The notes beneath the pieces were generated by a model. The model was not told the DNA's origin. It saw only the letters and a program-made list of their open reading frames with translations, and did no database searches. Positions 7,621 to 13,859 of a DNA stretch of 13,930 nucleotides are shown here, one piece after another. This stretch comes from Acidimicrobiia bacterium. GTDB lineage: Bacteria; Actinomycetota; Acidimicrobiia; Spongiisociales; UBA5794. The DNA lies in the NCBI GenBank assembly GCA_029934555.1, contig JAOZMA010000012.1, positions 3,544 to 17,473 on the forward strand, written 5' to 3'. The first letter of the stretch is position 1. Each line of letters opens with the position of its first letter. Both the position numbers and the translations under genes were made by a program.

Positions 7621-8625
7621 ATGAGGAACCGTTTCGACACGATCGCTGCCGTGCTCGGTGTGACCGGGATCATGAGCGCACTCGTCGTGTTCGGGATTCT
7701 GTCCTACACGGCCCCCGATACGAGACAGCTCTACGACCCCTCACGCTCCGGTGATCAGATGCCCAGAGGATTTCGGCAGCTGTTGTCGCGCGATGCCATC
7801 CGCCCGATCTACGACCCGCAGTTCGTGACTGCAGAGGCCACTCCATGGCGCGATGACACGCTCGTCATCGGTATCGAGCAGGACGGCGACGCCAAGGCAT
7901 ATCCCGTGAGCTTCCTCAACGGAAGGGAAATGGTCATCGACAGCATCGCGGGGATTCCAGTCCTCGTCACGTGGTGACCACTCTGCGGAACGGCGATGGT
8001 CCATCGCCGCGAACTGAACGGCGAGACCCTCGTCTTCGGGAACCAAGGGGCTCTGTGGGGCAATGCCATGACATGGTGGGACCACAGCACCGGCAGCGTC
8101 TGGAGCCAGCCGCTGGGAGAGGCGATCCTCGGGCCACACAAGGGCGATCGGTTGGAGCTCTTCCTGTCTGCGATGACTACCTGGGGCGCATGGAGGCAGA
8201 CTCACCCAGAGACCCTCACGCTCGATGCACCCGGCGGTTTCGACCGCATCTCCATGCGCAGTGTCGCCATCGTCGTGGATCTGGGCACTGAGACCGCCGC
8301 CTATCCGATCCCTCTCTTGGAACGGGAGCATGTCATCAACGACACGGTGGCGGGTGTCGAGATCGCCGTCGTGATGGATCCGGCTGATCCATCACGATGG
8401 GCGGTGTTCAGCAGGGACGTCGATGGGATCGTCGTCGATCTGATCTCGCGCGGCGACGTCCTCTTCGACCCGGCGTCCGGGACAGCGTTCGATCCCGTCA
8501 GGGGCATCGGCACCGGCGGCACTCTGGACGGTGAGATCCTTGGACACCTGCCTGCGTTCACCTCGTTCCCCAGGGATGTACCCACCTTCTGGCCGGAAGC
8601 ACGGTTCTGGACCGGGTCTGGCTGA
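7621..8625 (+). CDS. DUF3179 membrane-anchored protein, predicted selenoprotein (UPLC), TGA = Sec119
   Basis: Reading through one TGA at 7975-7977 gives a 334-residue protein. Residues 7-29 form an N-terminal membrane anchor without a lipobox. The DUF3179 domain follows outside the membrane. At the family CxxC site the sequence reads TW-U119-PLC122-GTAMVHRREL, aligned with TY-CPLC-NSAVTYRREI of the paralog next door. Homology persists after the TGA to the C-terminus: NGETLVFG against NGVETTFG, FSRDVDG against FSRIVDG, and a shared late TFW/DTFW motif. So the frame is conserved on both sides. A SECIS-like hairpin follows 20 bases later. Standard gene callers would split it into a 118-residue protein and a false gene from ATG 7996, which has no ribosome site. 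ATG 7621 has only a weak ribosome site; GTG 7555 or 7612 are alternatives. A nonsense mutation or sequencing error is the main rival reading. Confidence 0.8.
7975..7977 (+). other. Predicted selenocysteine codon (UGA recoding site)
   Basis: The in-frame TGA sits one base change away from TGC/TGT, at the first Cys of the CxxC motif, between TGG (Trp118) and CCA (Pro120). Cys-for-Sec exchange between homologs at a redox CxxC is the usual signature of bacterial selenoproteins. Other genes in the window end in TGA, so general reassignment is unlikely. Confidence 0.78.
7978..8012 (+). promoter_or_regulatory. Bacterial SECIS-like hairpin within the coding sequence
   Basis: CGGCGAT (7991-7997) pairs perfectly with ATCGCCG (8003-8009) around the apical loop GGTCC (7998-8002). 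Exactly 20 bases separate the TGA from the loop. As I recall, E. coli fdhF has about 18 bases between UGA and a GGUCU loop, and bacterial SECIS elements need a G early in a small apical loop at about 16-37 bases; both fit. SelB binding here is inferred. The lower part of the stem is poorly paired. Confidence 0.72.
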
Positions 8626-8644
8626 CCGACGGTCCTCAGCCGAC
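8615..8644. terminator. Inverted repeat at convergent ends of the Sec gene and MFS gene
   Basis: GGTC-T-GGCTGA (8615-8625) pairs with TCAGCCGACC (8636-8645) over ten base pairs with one bulged T. The TGA stops of both genes lie in the arms. A competing inner palindrome GACCG-A-CGGTC also exists. No T-run follows. A bidirectional terminator is plausible. Confidence 0.35.
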
Positions 8645-9868
8645 CCCGCCGGCGAGCAGTCGAGCCTCGGGAGACCGACGAAGCCTGATCATGGCGAGGA
8701 TTCCCAGGATCGGACCCAGTGCGAGCCAGGGAAAGGCCCACTGCCATCCGAACGCTTCAGCGAAGACAGGAACGCCCCGGATCGTCACCAGGGTGAGAAG
8801 AAATCCAAGTCCGGTCTGAAGCGTGAGCGCAGTCCCACGGCGCTCTTCCTTCGCCGTCTCGGTCACCATCGTCGAGAACTGCGCCGAATCCGCGACGACC
8901 GTGGCACCCCACACCAGGAACAGCGGTATGACGAGAAGCGGTGAGCGTCCGAACACGAGGGCGGTGGCAACGGCAGACGCCCCTGAGATCGCCATCGCTC
9001 CCCCGGCGACAACCGTTCGGCCGTGCCGATCCGCCATGCGGCCGGCCACGTATGACGCCGGCCCCCCGATCGCGATGATGGCGAACGTCGCGAACGGAAC
9101 CCACCCGCCTTCATCACCCCGTTCGGCTGCGCTCGTAGCGAGAAACGCGGCCGTCCACGTCCACATGGCATAGAGTTCCCACATGTGTCCGAGGTATCCG
9201 TAGGTCGACAGGCGGACACCTCGATTCCGTATGGCCGCTCCGACGTGGTGGAACGAGAACGGTGAAGATGCAACCTCGTATGGTCCGTCCGACACCGTGG
9301 AGATCATCAGCACGGCTCCGGCAACGGCGAAGATAGAAGCGCCGATGATGACACCGCGCCAATCCAGACCCACTCCGCGGATCAGGTGTGGTCCGGCACT
9401 GCCAATCGTGAGTGCGCCAACGAGAACGCCGAGAGCCATTCCGCGACCCCTCTGGAACCATCCTGCCATCGCCTTCATTCCGCTCGGGTAGGCCCCGGCG
9501 AGAGCGACACCGGTCACGAACCGCAGCCCATAGGCAAGGGCAACGGTGTCGGCGGTCACGAAGATCACGGCCACGTTGGAGGCCGCGCCGACGAGTGCAG
9601 CGACCGTGAAGAGCTTCCTGGCTGCCACCGAGTCGGCCAGCCCCGATACTGCGATCGTGAAAGCGCCGACCACGAATCCGATCTGGACGGCCAGCGTGAG
9701 CCACGACGATTCTCCGAAGGAGAGCCCCCACTGGTCACGAAGCTGGGGAGCAATCGCAGCGGCCGAGAACCACAGGGTGAGCACCAGCAACTGGGAGAGG
9801 GCGATACCGATGAGGGCCCGGCGCTGACCGATTATCGGTGTGGAGCCGATCGTGGCTGCGCTAGTCAT
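8636..9868 (-). CDS. Major facilitator superfamily transporter
   Basis: A 410-residue, roughly 12-segment membrane transporter. Typical MFS features: first segment after an N-terminal basic QRR, a loop between segments 2 and 3 reading SGLADSVAARK (degenerate motif A), and a central loop with the mirrored motif AGRMADRHGRTVV. Length is normal for MFS. The ATG at 9868 overlaps the TAG stop of ccdA by 8 bases, so it is translated as the last gene of the thioredoxin-CcdA operon; the open frame to 9988 is a shadow inside ccdA and was trimmed. No ribosome site is obvious, consistent with coupling. The substrate is unknown. Its coupling to a thiol-redox pair is unusual and might mean transport of a sulfur- or metal-containing compound, but this is a guess. 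Confidence 0.82.
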   Translation of the reverse strand: MTSAATIGSTPIIGQRRALIGIALSQLLVLTLWFSAAAIAPQLRDQWGLSFGESSWLTLAVQIGFVVGAFTIAVSGLADSVAARKLFTVAALVGAASNVAVIFVTADTVALAYGLRFVTGVALAGAYPSGMKAMAGWFQRGRGMALGVLVGALTIGSAGPHLIRGVGLDWRGVIIGASIFAVAGAVLMISTVSDGPYEVASSPFSFHHVGAAIRNRGVRLSTYGYLGHMWELYAMWTWTAAFLATSAAERGDEGGWVPFATFAIIAIGGPASYVAGRMADRHGRTVVAGGAMAISGASAVATALVFGRSPLLVIPLFLVWGATVVADSAQFSTMVTETAKEERRGTALTLQTGLGFLLTLVTIRGVPVFAEAFGWQWAFPWLALGPILGILAMIRLRRSPEARLLAGGVG

Positions 9869-10739
9869 CGACGGACATCGCTGGTTCGGCTGTGGGATGG
9901 CGTCTCCGCTGTGTCGTGCCGACGACGATCGCTGCTGCGACCACGACTGCAACGAACCCCAACCCCCAGAGGAGCGGCGCCGAAGCAATCGCGTTCTGCA
10001 CCGTCTGCGAGAGGTTCTCGATGAAGCGGAATGACGCGTTGTCGCCGAGCGCCTGGGCGCCGGAGCGCAGGCTCACCGTCCAGAACCACACGATGTAGAG
10101 ACCTGCCCCGATGAGGATTACTCCCGACACTCTGGTGATGTAGCGGGCTGTGCCACGGAACCAACCGATGAGCGACTGTTTCCCGACAGCGATGGCAACG
10201 GTCACGGCCATCAACACCACTGCCATCCCTGAGCCATACGCCACGAAGGTCGCGATGCCCGAGACGAAGGATCCGCGCGTTACCTGGGTCGCCACGACGG
10301 TCAGGAATACGGGGAGGGTGCACGATAACGAGGCTACGGCATACGAGACGCCGAAGAGGAACACGGAGCGGTACCCCCGCCCCGATGCCGCCTTGCTCGA
10401 CTTCGGGAGTCCGACCTTCAACTCATAGCCGCGCACCAGGGCGATGCCGAGTCCGATGACTGCTACTCCCACCACGATCGCCACCCATGGGATCAGATCG
10501 ATCACGACACGGAATCCAGCTGTGATCAGGACTCCGGCGAGACCGAACACCACGAGGAATCCGGCAGACACGATCGCACCGACGACGAGTGCTCCGCGCA
10601 ATGCGGCCGCGGTGCCTTGTTCCTCCTCGTCCATTCCCATGAAGTACGACAAGTAGGCCGGAAGCATCGCGAACCCGCATGGGTTCACGGTGGCAACGAG
10701 CCCTGCTGCGAACGCGAGGGCGAGTGGCGCGTCGATCAT
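9861..10739 (-). CDS. ccdA: CcdA/DsbD-type thiol-disulfide transmembrane transporter
   Basis: A 292-residue membrane protein that carries reducing power from cytoplasmic thioredoxin to proteins outside the membrane. It has the two family Cys, in NPCGFAMLPAYLSYF (Cys21) and SLSCTLPVFL (Cys140), each in a membrane segment with nearby Pro. About seven hydrophobic segments are seen. It is somewhat longer than classical CcdA (about 240) because of a further C-terminal segment. The start overlaps the stop of the thioredoxin-like gene (ATGA), so both are co-translated. Its extracytoplasmic partner is likely the TlpA-like lipoprotein. No cytochrome c maturation genes are near, so the final target may be another protein, such as the DUF3179 proteins next door (inference). 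Confidence 0.88.
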   Translation of the reverse strand: MIDAPLALAFAAGLVATVNPCGFAMLPAYLSYFMGMDEEEQGTAAALRGALVVGAIVSAGFLVVFGLAGVLITAGFRVVIDLIPWVAIVVGVAVIGLGIALVRGYELKVGLPKSSKAASGRGYRSVFLFGVSYAVASLSCTLPVFLTVVATQVTRGSFVSGIATFVAYGSGMAVVLMAVTVAIAVGKQSLIGWFRGTARYITRVSGVILIGAGLYIVWFWTVSLRSGAQALGDNASFRFIENLSQTVQNAIASAPLLWGLGFVAVVVAAAIVVGTTQRRRHPTAEPAMSVDD

Positions 10740-11281
10740 GCAGCGAACGCCTGCTCGATCATGTCGAGCAGCTGGGTCTCGGTAAGCGGACCGTTGTGCT
10801 GTTCGACGATGAATCCGTCTGCATCGATGAAGATCGTGAACGGCATTCCGATGCCGCCGAACTCCAGATAGAGATCGCCGAGAGGGTCGTCTCCGAGGTC
10901 GAAGAGAACACCGGTCTCTTCGATGAGGCGCAGCGCATCGTCTCGGTCGTCTTGGATGTTCAGACCGAGGAAGGCGACTTCGTCACCGAGGCTCTGTTGC
11001 GCTGGCTTGAACGCCGCCGACATTTCTGCCACACAAGAAGGACACCAGGACGCCCAGAAGTTGACGACCAACGGGAGTCCTTCGTAGTCGGCGAACGTGG
11101 CGGTCGAACCGTCGAACATCGCGAACGCTGAGTCCGGGGCCGCCAGCCGTGTATCGATGGTGACGGCCGATGTCGGTGCTCCGTCGAGTGCAGAAGCATC
11201 GGTATGGCCATCGGATCCAGTGCACGCGGCGGCGACGAGAGCGAGAGTCAATCCGAGGGAAGCGAGTGTCATCTTTGTCAT
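10736..11281 (-). CDS. TlpA/ResA-like thioredoxin-fold lipoprotein
   Basis: A 181-residue exported thiol-disulfide oxidoreductase. The signal peptide ends in the lipobox LVAAAC (Cys20). The thioredoxin fold carries the active site NFWASWCPSC (Cys80, Cys83) and the cis-Pro loop GIGMPFT (Pro147). This is the TlpA/ResA pattern of reducing oxidoreductases tethered outside the membrane. It is first in the operon, followed by CcdA with an ATGA overlap, so CcdA probably keeps it reduced. The ATG at 11281 is kept because the Lys of MTKM is needed for the signal peptide; no good Shine-Dalgarno site is seen. Family and location are confident, the client protein is not. Confidence 0.88.
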   Translation of the reverse strand: MTKMTLASLGLTLALVAAACTGSDGHTDASALDGAPTSAVTIDTRLAAPDSAFAMFDGSTATFADYEGLPLVVNFWASWCPSCVAEMSAAFKPAQQSLGDEVAFLGLNIQDDRDDALRLIEETGVLFDLGDDPLGDLYLEFGGIGMPFTIFIDADGFIVEQHNGPLTETQLLDMIEQAFAA

Positions 11282-11474
11282 GACTGGGGGAACACTCGCT
11301 GCGAAAGCCCCAACGTGAGATGGTCGCCTTACCGACGATTCGACCGGATCGTCGTGCTAATTGAGAATCCCCGTCGTTGGGACGGAATTCGGGCCTGCGG
11401 ATACTATTCGGGGACGAAGGTCCCTGTATTGAAGGGTCCCATGCCCCTACGGCCGACGGGAAATCGGTGGTTTC
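11282..11474. promoter_or_regulatory. Divergent spacer with DosR-box-like palindrome
   Basis: This 193-base spacer separates the thioredoxin operon from the SRPBCC gene. Seen: GGGAC (11411-11415), four bases, GTCCC (11420-11424), a palindrome with the same core and spacing as the actinobacterial DosR/DevR box. Further half-sites are GGGAC at 11379-11383 and GTCCC at 11436-11440. A TANNNT-type -10, TACTAT, lies at 11402-11407. Whether a response regulator binds here is unproven; the same bases could also form a leader hairpin. Confidence 0.4.
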
Positions 11475-11975
11475 ATGGGGAGAATGCACGAGCAATACGT
11501 CCAGCTCTACAACGCGGTGGGTGTCCCCTTCGCGCTCGTTCGCCAGTTCCTCGCGGACCGATCGCTCCCCGCCCTCGATGCTCCCCGTAGGATCGGCGTG
11601 GATTGGCTCCGAGAGGGAGATACGCACTTCGACATCGACGTCGCCGGACTACACCTTGTGAAAGACGTCTGTTTCCGCGTGGCCGACTACGCCGACGTTC
11701 CCGGCCCGCTCCCCATGGGTCGTATCCAGCTGTCGTGGGAGCCTGTCGAGCATGAAGACGTCTACCCCGTCGTAACGGCCGATCTCGAGATCGAACCGAT
11801 CGACGATCGACGGACGATGGTCTCGCTCCTTGCCTCGTACCAGCCGCCACTCGGTCGGATCGGAGCGGTCGTCGACCGCGTTGCGATGCACCGGGTCGCG
11901 GAATCGGCGCTGCGCAGGTTCTTCGAGGGGCTTCTCGTGGAGCTCAAGACGAACGCGAAGGCAGCCAGGGCGTAA
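11475..11975 (+). CDS. SRPBCC-like (polyketide cyclase/START fold) hypothetical protein
   Basis: A 166-residue soluble protein. The C-terminal part (LASYQPPLGRIGAVVDRVAMHRVAESALRRFFEGL) has the usual ending of SRPBCC-fold proteins: a loop with Gly, Asp-Arg, then a long amphipathic helix. Alternating strands before it (IQLSWEPVEH, DLEIEPID) agree with that fold. No catalytic residues can be named, and the ligand is unknown. It starts at the ATG at 11475 after GGTGG; ATG 11484 is the alternative. It is transcribed away from the thioredoxin operon, and a GGGAC-N4-GTCCC palindrome lies before it. A dispersed repeat follows its stop. The family call is moderate. Confidence 0.65.
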   Translation: MGRMHEQYVQLYNAVGVPFALVRQFLADRSLPALDAPRRIGVDWLREGDTHFDIDVAGLHLVKDVCFRVADYADVPGPLPMGRIQLSWEPVEHEDVYPVVTADLEIEPIDDRRTMVSLLASYQPPLGRIGAVVDRVAMHRVAESALRRFFEGLLVELKTNAKAARA

Positions 11976-11994
11976 TCCGGCTCTTCGGATATGG

Positions 11995-12057
11995 GCGGGG
12001 TCGGTGAGGACCGGGGAGACGACAAGCAGTAGTACGTCCGACGTATGACGTACTACC
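11995..12057. repeat. Dispersed intergenic repeat, copy 1
   Basis: This stretch matches 13466-13530 over about 60 bases (roughly three quarters identical by eye), including shared words GAGGACCGGG, TAGTAGTACGTC-like and ACGTATGACG. It holds a 9-bp inverted repeat, GTAGTACGT (12029-12037) against ACGTACTAC (12048-12056), with a smaller palindrome TACGTC-C-GACGTA inside. It lies between two convergent genes, so it may be a hairpin element or terminator. Confidence 0.6.
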
Positions 12058-12086
12058 GTCCGCAACCTCCTGCCCGAAAGCCCCTG

Positions 12087-12803
12087 CTACTCGTCGAGTA
12101 CGAATCGGATCCTTCGGAAACCCTTCCCCTTCGATTCCGTCTTAGTGATTCGGACGGATCCAACCTCCGCTGTGGAGTGAACGTGGGTCCCACCGTCTGC
12201 CTGCCGATCCAGCCCGACGATGTCGATCACACGAACCTCGGTCAGCGACGGCGGCAGGAGGCTCACTTTGGTTCTGATGAGGCTCGGATCCTGATCGGCT
12301 TCAGCACGGTCGAGGAACGACACCTCGATCCGCCTGGCCAGGTCGAGTTGGCGGTTCAGCTCCGTCTCGATGGGCTCCCGGTCCTCGGGGTTCCATTCGG
12401 GTATCTCGAAATCGAGCCGGCCCTCACCGGGGTTCATGTTCCCGCCCGTTACCGGGCTCTGAAAACGATTCCACACGACACCGCACATGGCGTGCATCGC
12501 CGTATGCGTCCGCATCAGCTTGTAGCGGCGCTCCCAGTCGATCACACCGTTCACCGCGGTTCCGACCGGGGGGAGGGGCCCCTCAAGCCAGTGCCACACG
12601 CCACGGGAGTCCTGTGTCACCCGCACGACGTCCAGGCGATCGTCCCCGATGACGAGTTCGCCCAGATCGAACGGCTGACCTCCCCCACCGGGGTAGAACA
12701 CGGACCGGTCGAGAAGGACTCGGCCGTCGTCACGATCCACCTCGACGACCGTGGCCGTCATCGATCTCTCATACGCCTCAGTCGAATAGATGCGGTCGGT
12801 CAT
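12087..12803 (-). CDS. AlaX-type alanyl-tRNA editing protein
   Basis: A 238-residue freestanding editing-domain protein that hydrolyses wrongly charged Ser/Gly-tRNA(Ala) in the cytoplasm. Seen: the glycine-rich segment FYPGGGGQPFDLG near the start, zinc ligands HTAMH (His100, His104), and the C-terminal DGGTHVHSTAEVG with His207. In many AlaX/AlaRS proteins the residue before GGTHV is Cys (CGGTHV); here it is Asp203. I chose ATG 12803, with AGGGAG just upstream, over ATG 12824, which lacks a site. It is convergent with the SRPBCC gene and divergent from the HhH-GPD gene with a 77-base spacer. Family call is confident; specificity for Ser against Gly is unknown. Confidence 0.86.
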   Translation of the reverse strand: MTDRIYSTEAYERSMTATVVEVDRDDGRVLLDRSVFYPGGGGQPFDLGELVIGDDRLDVVRVTQDSRGVWHWLEGPLPPVGTAVNGVIDWERRYKLMRTHTAMHAMCGVVWNRFQSPVTGGNMNPGEGRLDFEIPEWNPEDREPIETELNRQLDLARRIEVSFLDRAEADQDPSLIRTKVSLLPPSLTEVRVIDIVGLDRQADGGTHVHSTAEVGSVRITKTESKGKGFRRIRFVLDE

Positions 12804-12880
12804 CGGTCTCCCTTCACGGTGCACCCTACCTTGGCTTCCGGGCGTGCCTACGGTGCGTCCAGTCGATCAGGAGCCCCCAC

Positions 12881-13435
12881 ATGACCGGACAACTCCCCTA
12901 CACGGATGACCCTGCAGCGAACGCGTTGCTCGAGGAGGACCCGTTCGCGCTCCTCGTCGGGATCGTTCTCTACCAGCAGATCCCCGTCGAGACGGCGTTC
13001 GCCGGCCCTTCTCGATTGAAGGAACGGCTCGGTGGGGACCTCGACCCTTCCTTGGTCGCCGGACTGGATCCCGACAGTCTCGAGTCGATCTTCAAGGAGA
13101 AGCCTGCGATCCACCGCTTTCCGGGCAACATGGCGAAACGGGTTCAAGCAGTCGCCGAGTTCGTAGCGACCGAGTACGACGGTGACACCAGGAACATCTG
13201 GTCGGATGTCGATGACGCCGACCAGCTCATGGCACGGCTGAAGGCGATGCCGGGGTTCGGCGAGTACAAGGCCCGCATCTACCTCGCTGTCTTGGGCCAG
13301 CGATTCGGGGTTCAGCCTTCCGGCTGGGAGATCTACCTACCGGATTGGCCCAACATCTCAGAGATCGAGACACCCGAAGATCGCGCCGATCTCAAGGCTC
13401 GGAAGAAGGAGTGGAAGGCGAATCAGAAGTCGTAG
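12881..13435 (+). CDS. HhH-GPD family DNA-repair-like protein (TIGR03252-like)
   Basis: A 184-residue protein related to the helix-hairpin-helix GPD base-excision glycosylase superfamily. The start reads DDPAANALLEEDPFALLVGI followed by VLYQQIPVETAF, where LxxxLxxQQ-like text is common to the fold. The hairpin is MPGFGEYKARIYLAVLGQRFG (123-143). It is shorter than Nth/MutY/AlkA and lacks the four-Cys iron-sulfur cluster. It matches the actinobacterial uncharacterised HhH-GPD group (TIGR03252, from memory). ATG 12881 follows AGGAG. Possible base-excision activity is inferred; the substrate base is unknown. Followed by a repeat copy after its stop. Confidence 0.8.
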   Translation: MTGQLPYTDDPAANALLEEDPFALLVGIVLYQQIPVETAFAGPSRLKERLGGDLDPSLVAGLDPDSLESIFKEKPAIHRFPGNMAKRVQAVAEFVATEYDGDTRNIWSDVDDADQLMARLKAMPGFGEYKARIYLAVLGQRFGVQPSGWEIYLPDWPNISEIETPEDRADLKARKKEWKANQKS

Positions 13436-13465
13436 GTGGGCCGGTTTCTGGCACTTTGGGAGTGA

Positions 13466-13530
13466 GCGGGATCGGCGAGGACCGGGAAGACAGCGGGTAG
13501 TAGTACGTCGTACGTATGACGAAGTACGAC
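13466..13530. repeat. Dispersed intergenic repeat, copy 2
   Basis: Matches copy 1 at 11995-12057. The left part and the TAGTAGTACGTC core are kept; the right arm of the inverted repeat is altered (ACGAAGTAC in place of ACGTACTAC), so the hairpin is degraded. It follows the stop of the HhH-GPD gene by about 30 bases, like copy 1 after the SRPBCC gene. Confidence 0.6.
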
Positions 13531-13594
13531 TCCGAATCAGACCTCAATCCATGGTTGGCAGTCGCCTTCCCGGAGGGGAACTCATGGTGGGGCC

Positions 13595-13665
13595 GGGATT
13601 CGAGGTGTTGGCGCTGTTCACGATCTGGGTGAAGGTGCGAACGGGGCTTTCTGACATTCTCCACC
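13595..13665. repeat. 71-base direct repeat, copy A
   Basis: Aligns without gaps to 13725-13795, sharing GGGATTC, GCTGTTCACGAT, GGGTGAAG and TGACATTCTCC in the same order and spacing. The period is 130 bases. Confidence 0.65.
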
Positions 13666-13724
13666 ACGCAGCCTGGATCCGCGGTTTGTGGGCAATGGAT
13701 TGGTGAGTTTCCCAGCTGGTGTCT

Positions 13725-13795
13725 GGGATTCCCGGGTTTCGGGCTGTTCACGATCCGGGTGAAGTTGCCAAGGGCTCTCTTTGACATTCTCCCCC
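13725..13795. repeat. 71-base direct repeat, copy B
   Basis: Second copy of the 71-base unit. Its end runs into CTCCCCC (13789-13795), which pairs with GGGGGAG (13811-13817), so the repeat borders a hairpin. Confidence 0.65.
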
Positions 13796-13859
13796 AGCGA
13801 CGAAGGAGGTGGGGGAGATGGCCCGGAGGGCCAGAGGGGGTTTTGACATCATTGATGTC
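13789..13859. repeat. Cluster of three inverted repeats
   Basis: CTCCCCC (13789-13795) with GGGGGAG (13811-13817); TGGCCC (13819-13824) with GGGCCA (13828-13833); GACATCA (13845-13851) with TGATGTC (13853-13859). The word TTTGACAT also recurs at about 13780 and 13842. Such hairpin clusters resemble ends of IS200/IS605-type or miniature elements, but no such element is identified here. Confidence 0.55.

Noticed and set aside
7621..7977. Pseudogene or truncated 118-residue protein
   Set aside because: Only one stop, exactly at a Cys position, followed by a SECIS-like hairpin and an intact homologous frame. It cannot be fully excluded without the rest of the genome.
7975..7977. UGA read as Trp or Cys through an altered genetic code
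   Set aside because: The LysR, acyl-CoA synthetase, ATPase, permease, MFS and other genes end at TGA at their natural length, and Trp is coded by TGG.
7996..8625. Separate gene starting at ATG 7996
   Set aside because: No ribosome site, it starts inside the SECIS-like stem and lacks the N-terminal half of DUF3179; it is better read as the continuation of the gene starting at 7621.
12045..12884. 279-residue plus-strand open frame opposite AlaX
   Set aside because: No recognisable protein features; the opposite strand carries a clear AlaX with zinc ligands and ribosome site.
13515..13631. Short plus-strand frame of about 38 codons starting MTKYDSESD
   Set aside because: No ribosome site, begins inside a dispersed repeat and ends in the direct repeat.
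13392..13787. 131-residue minus-strand open frame at the right end
   Set aside because: It runs over two kinds of repeats and into the HhH-GPD gene; Pro/Ser/Arg-rich without any fold signature.
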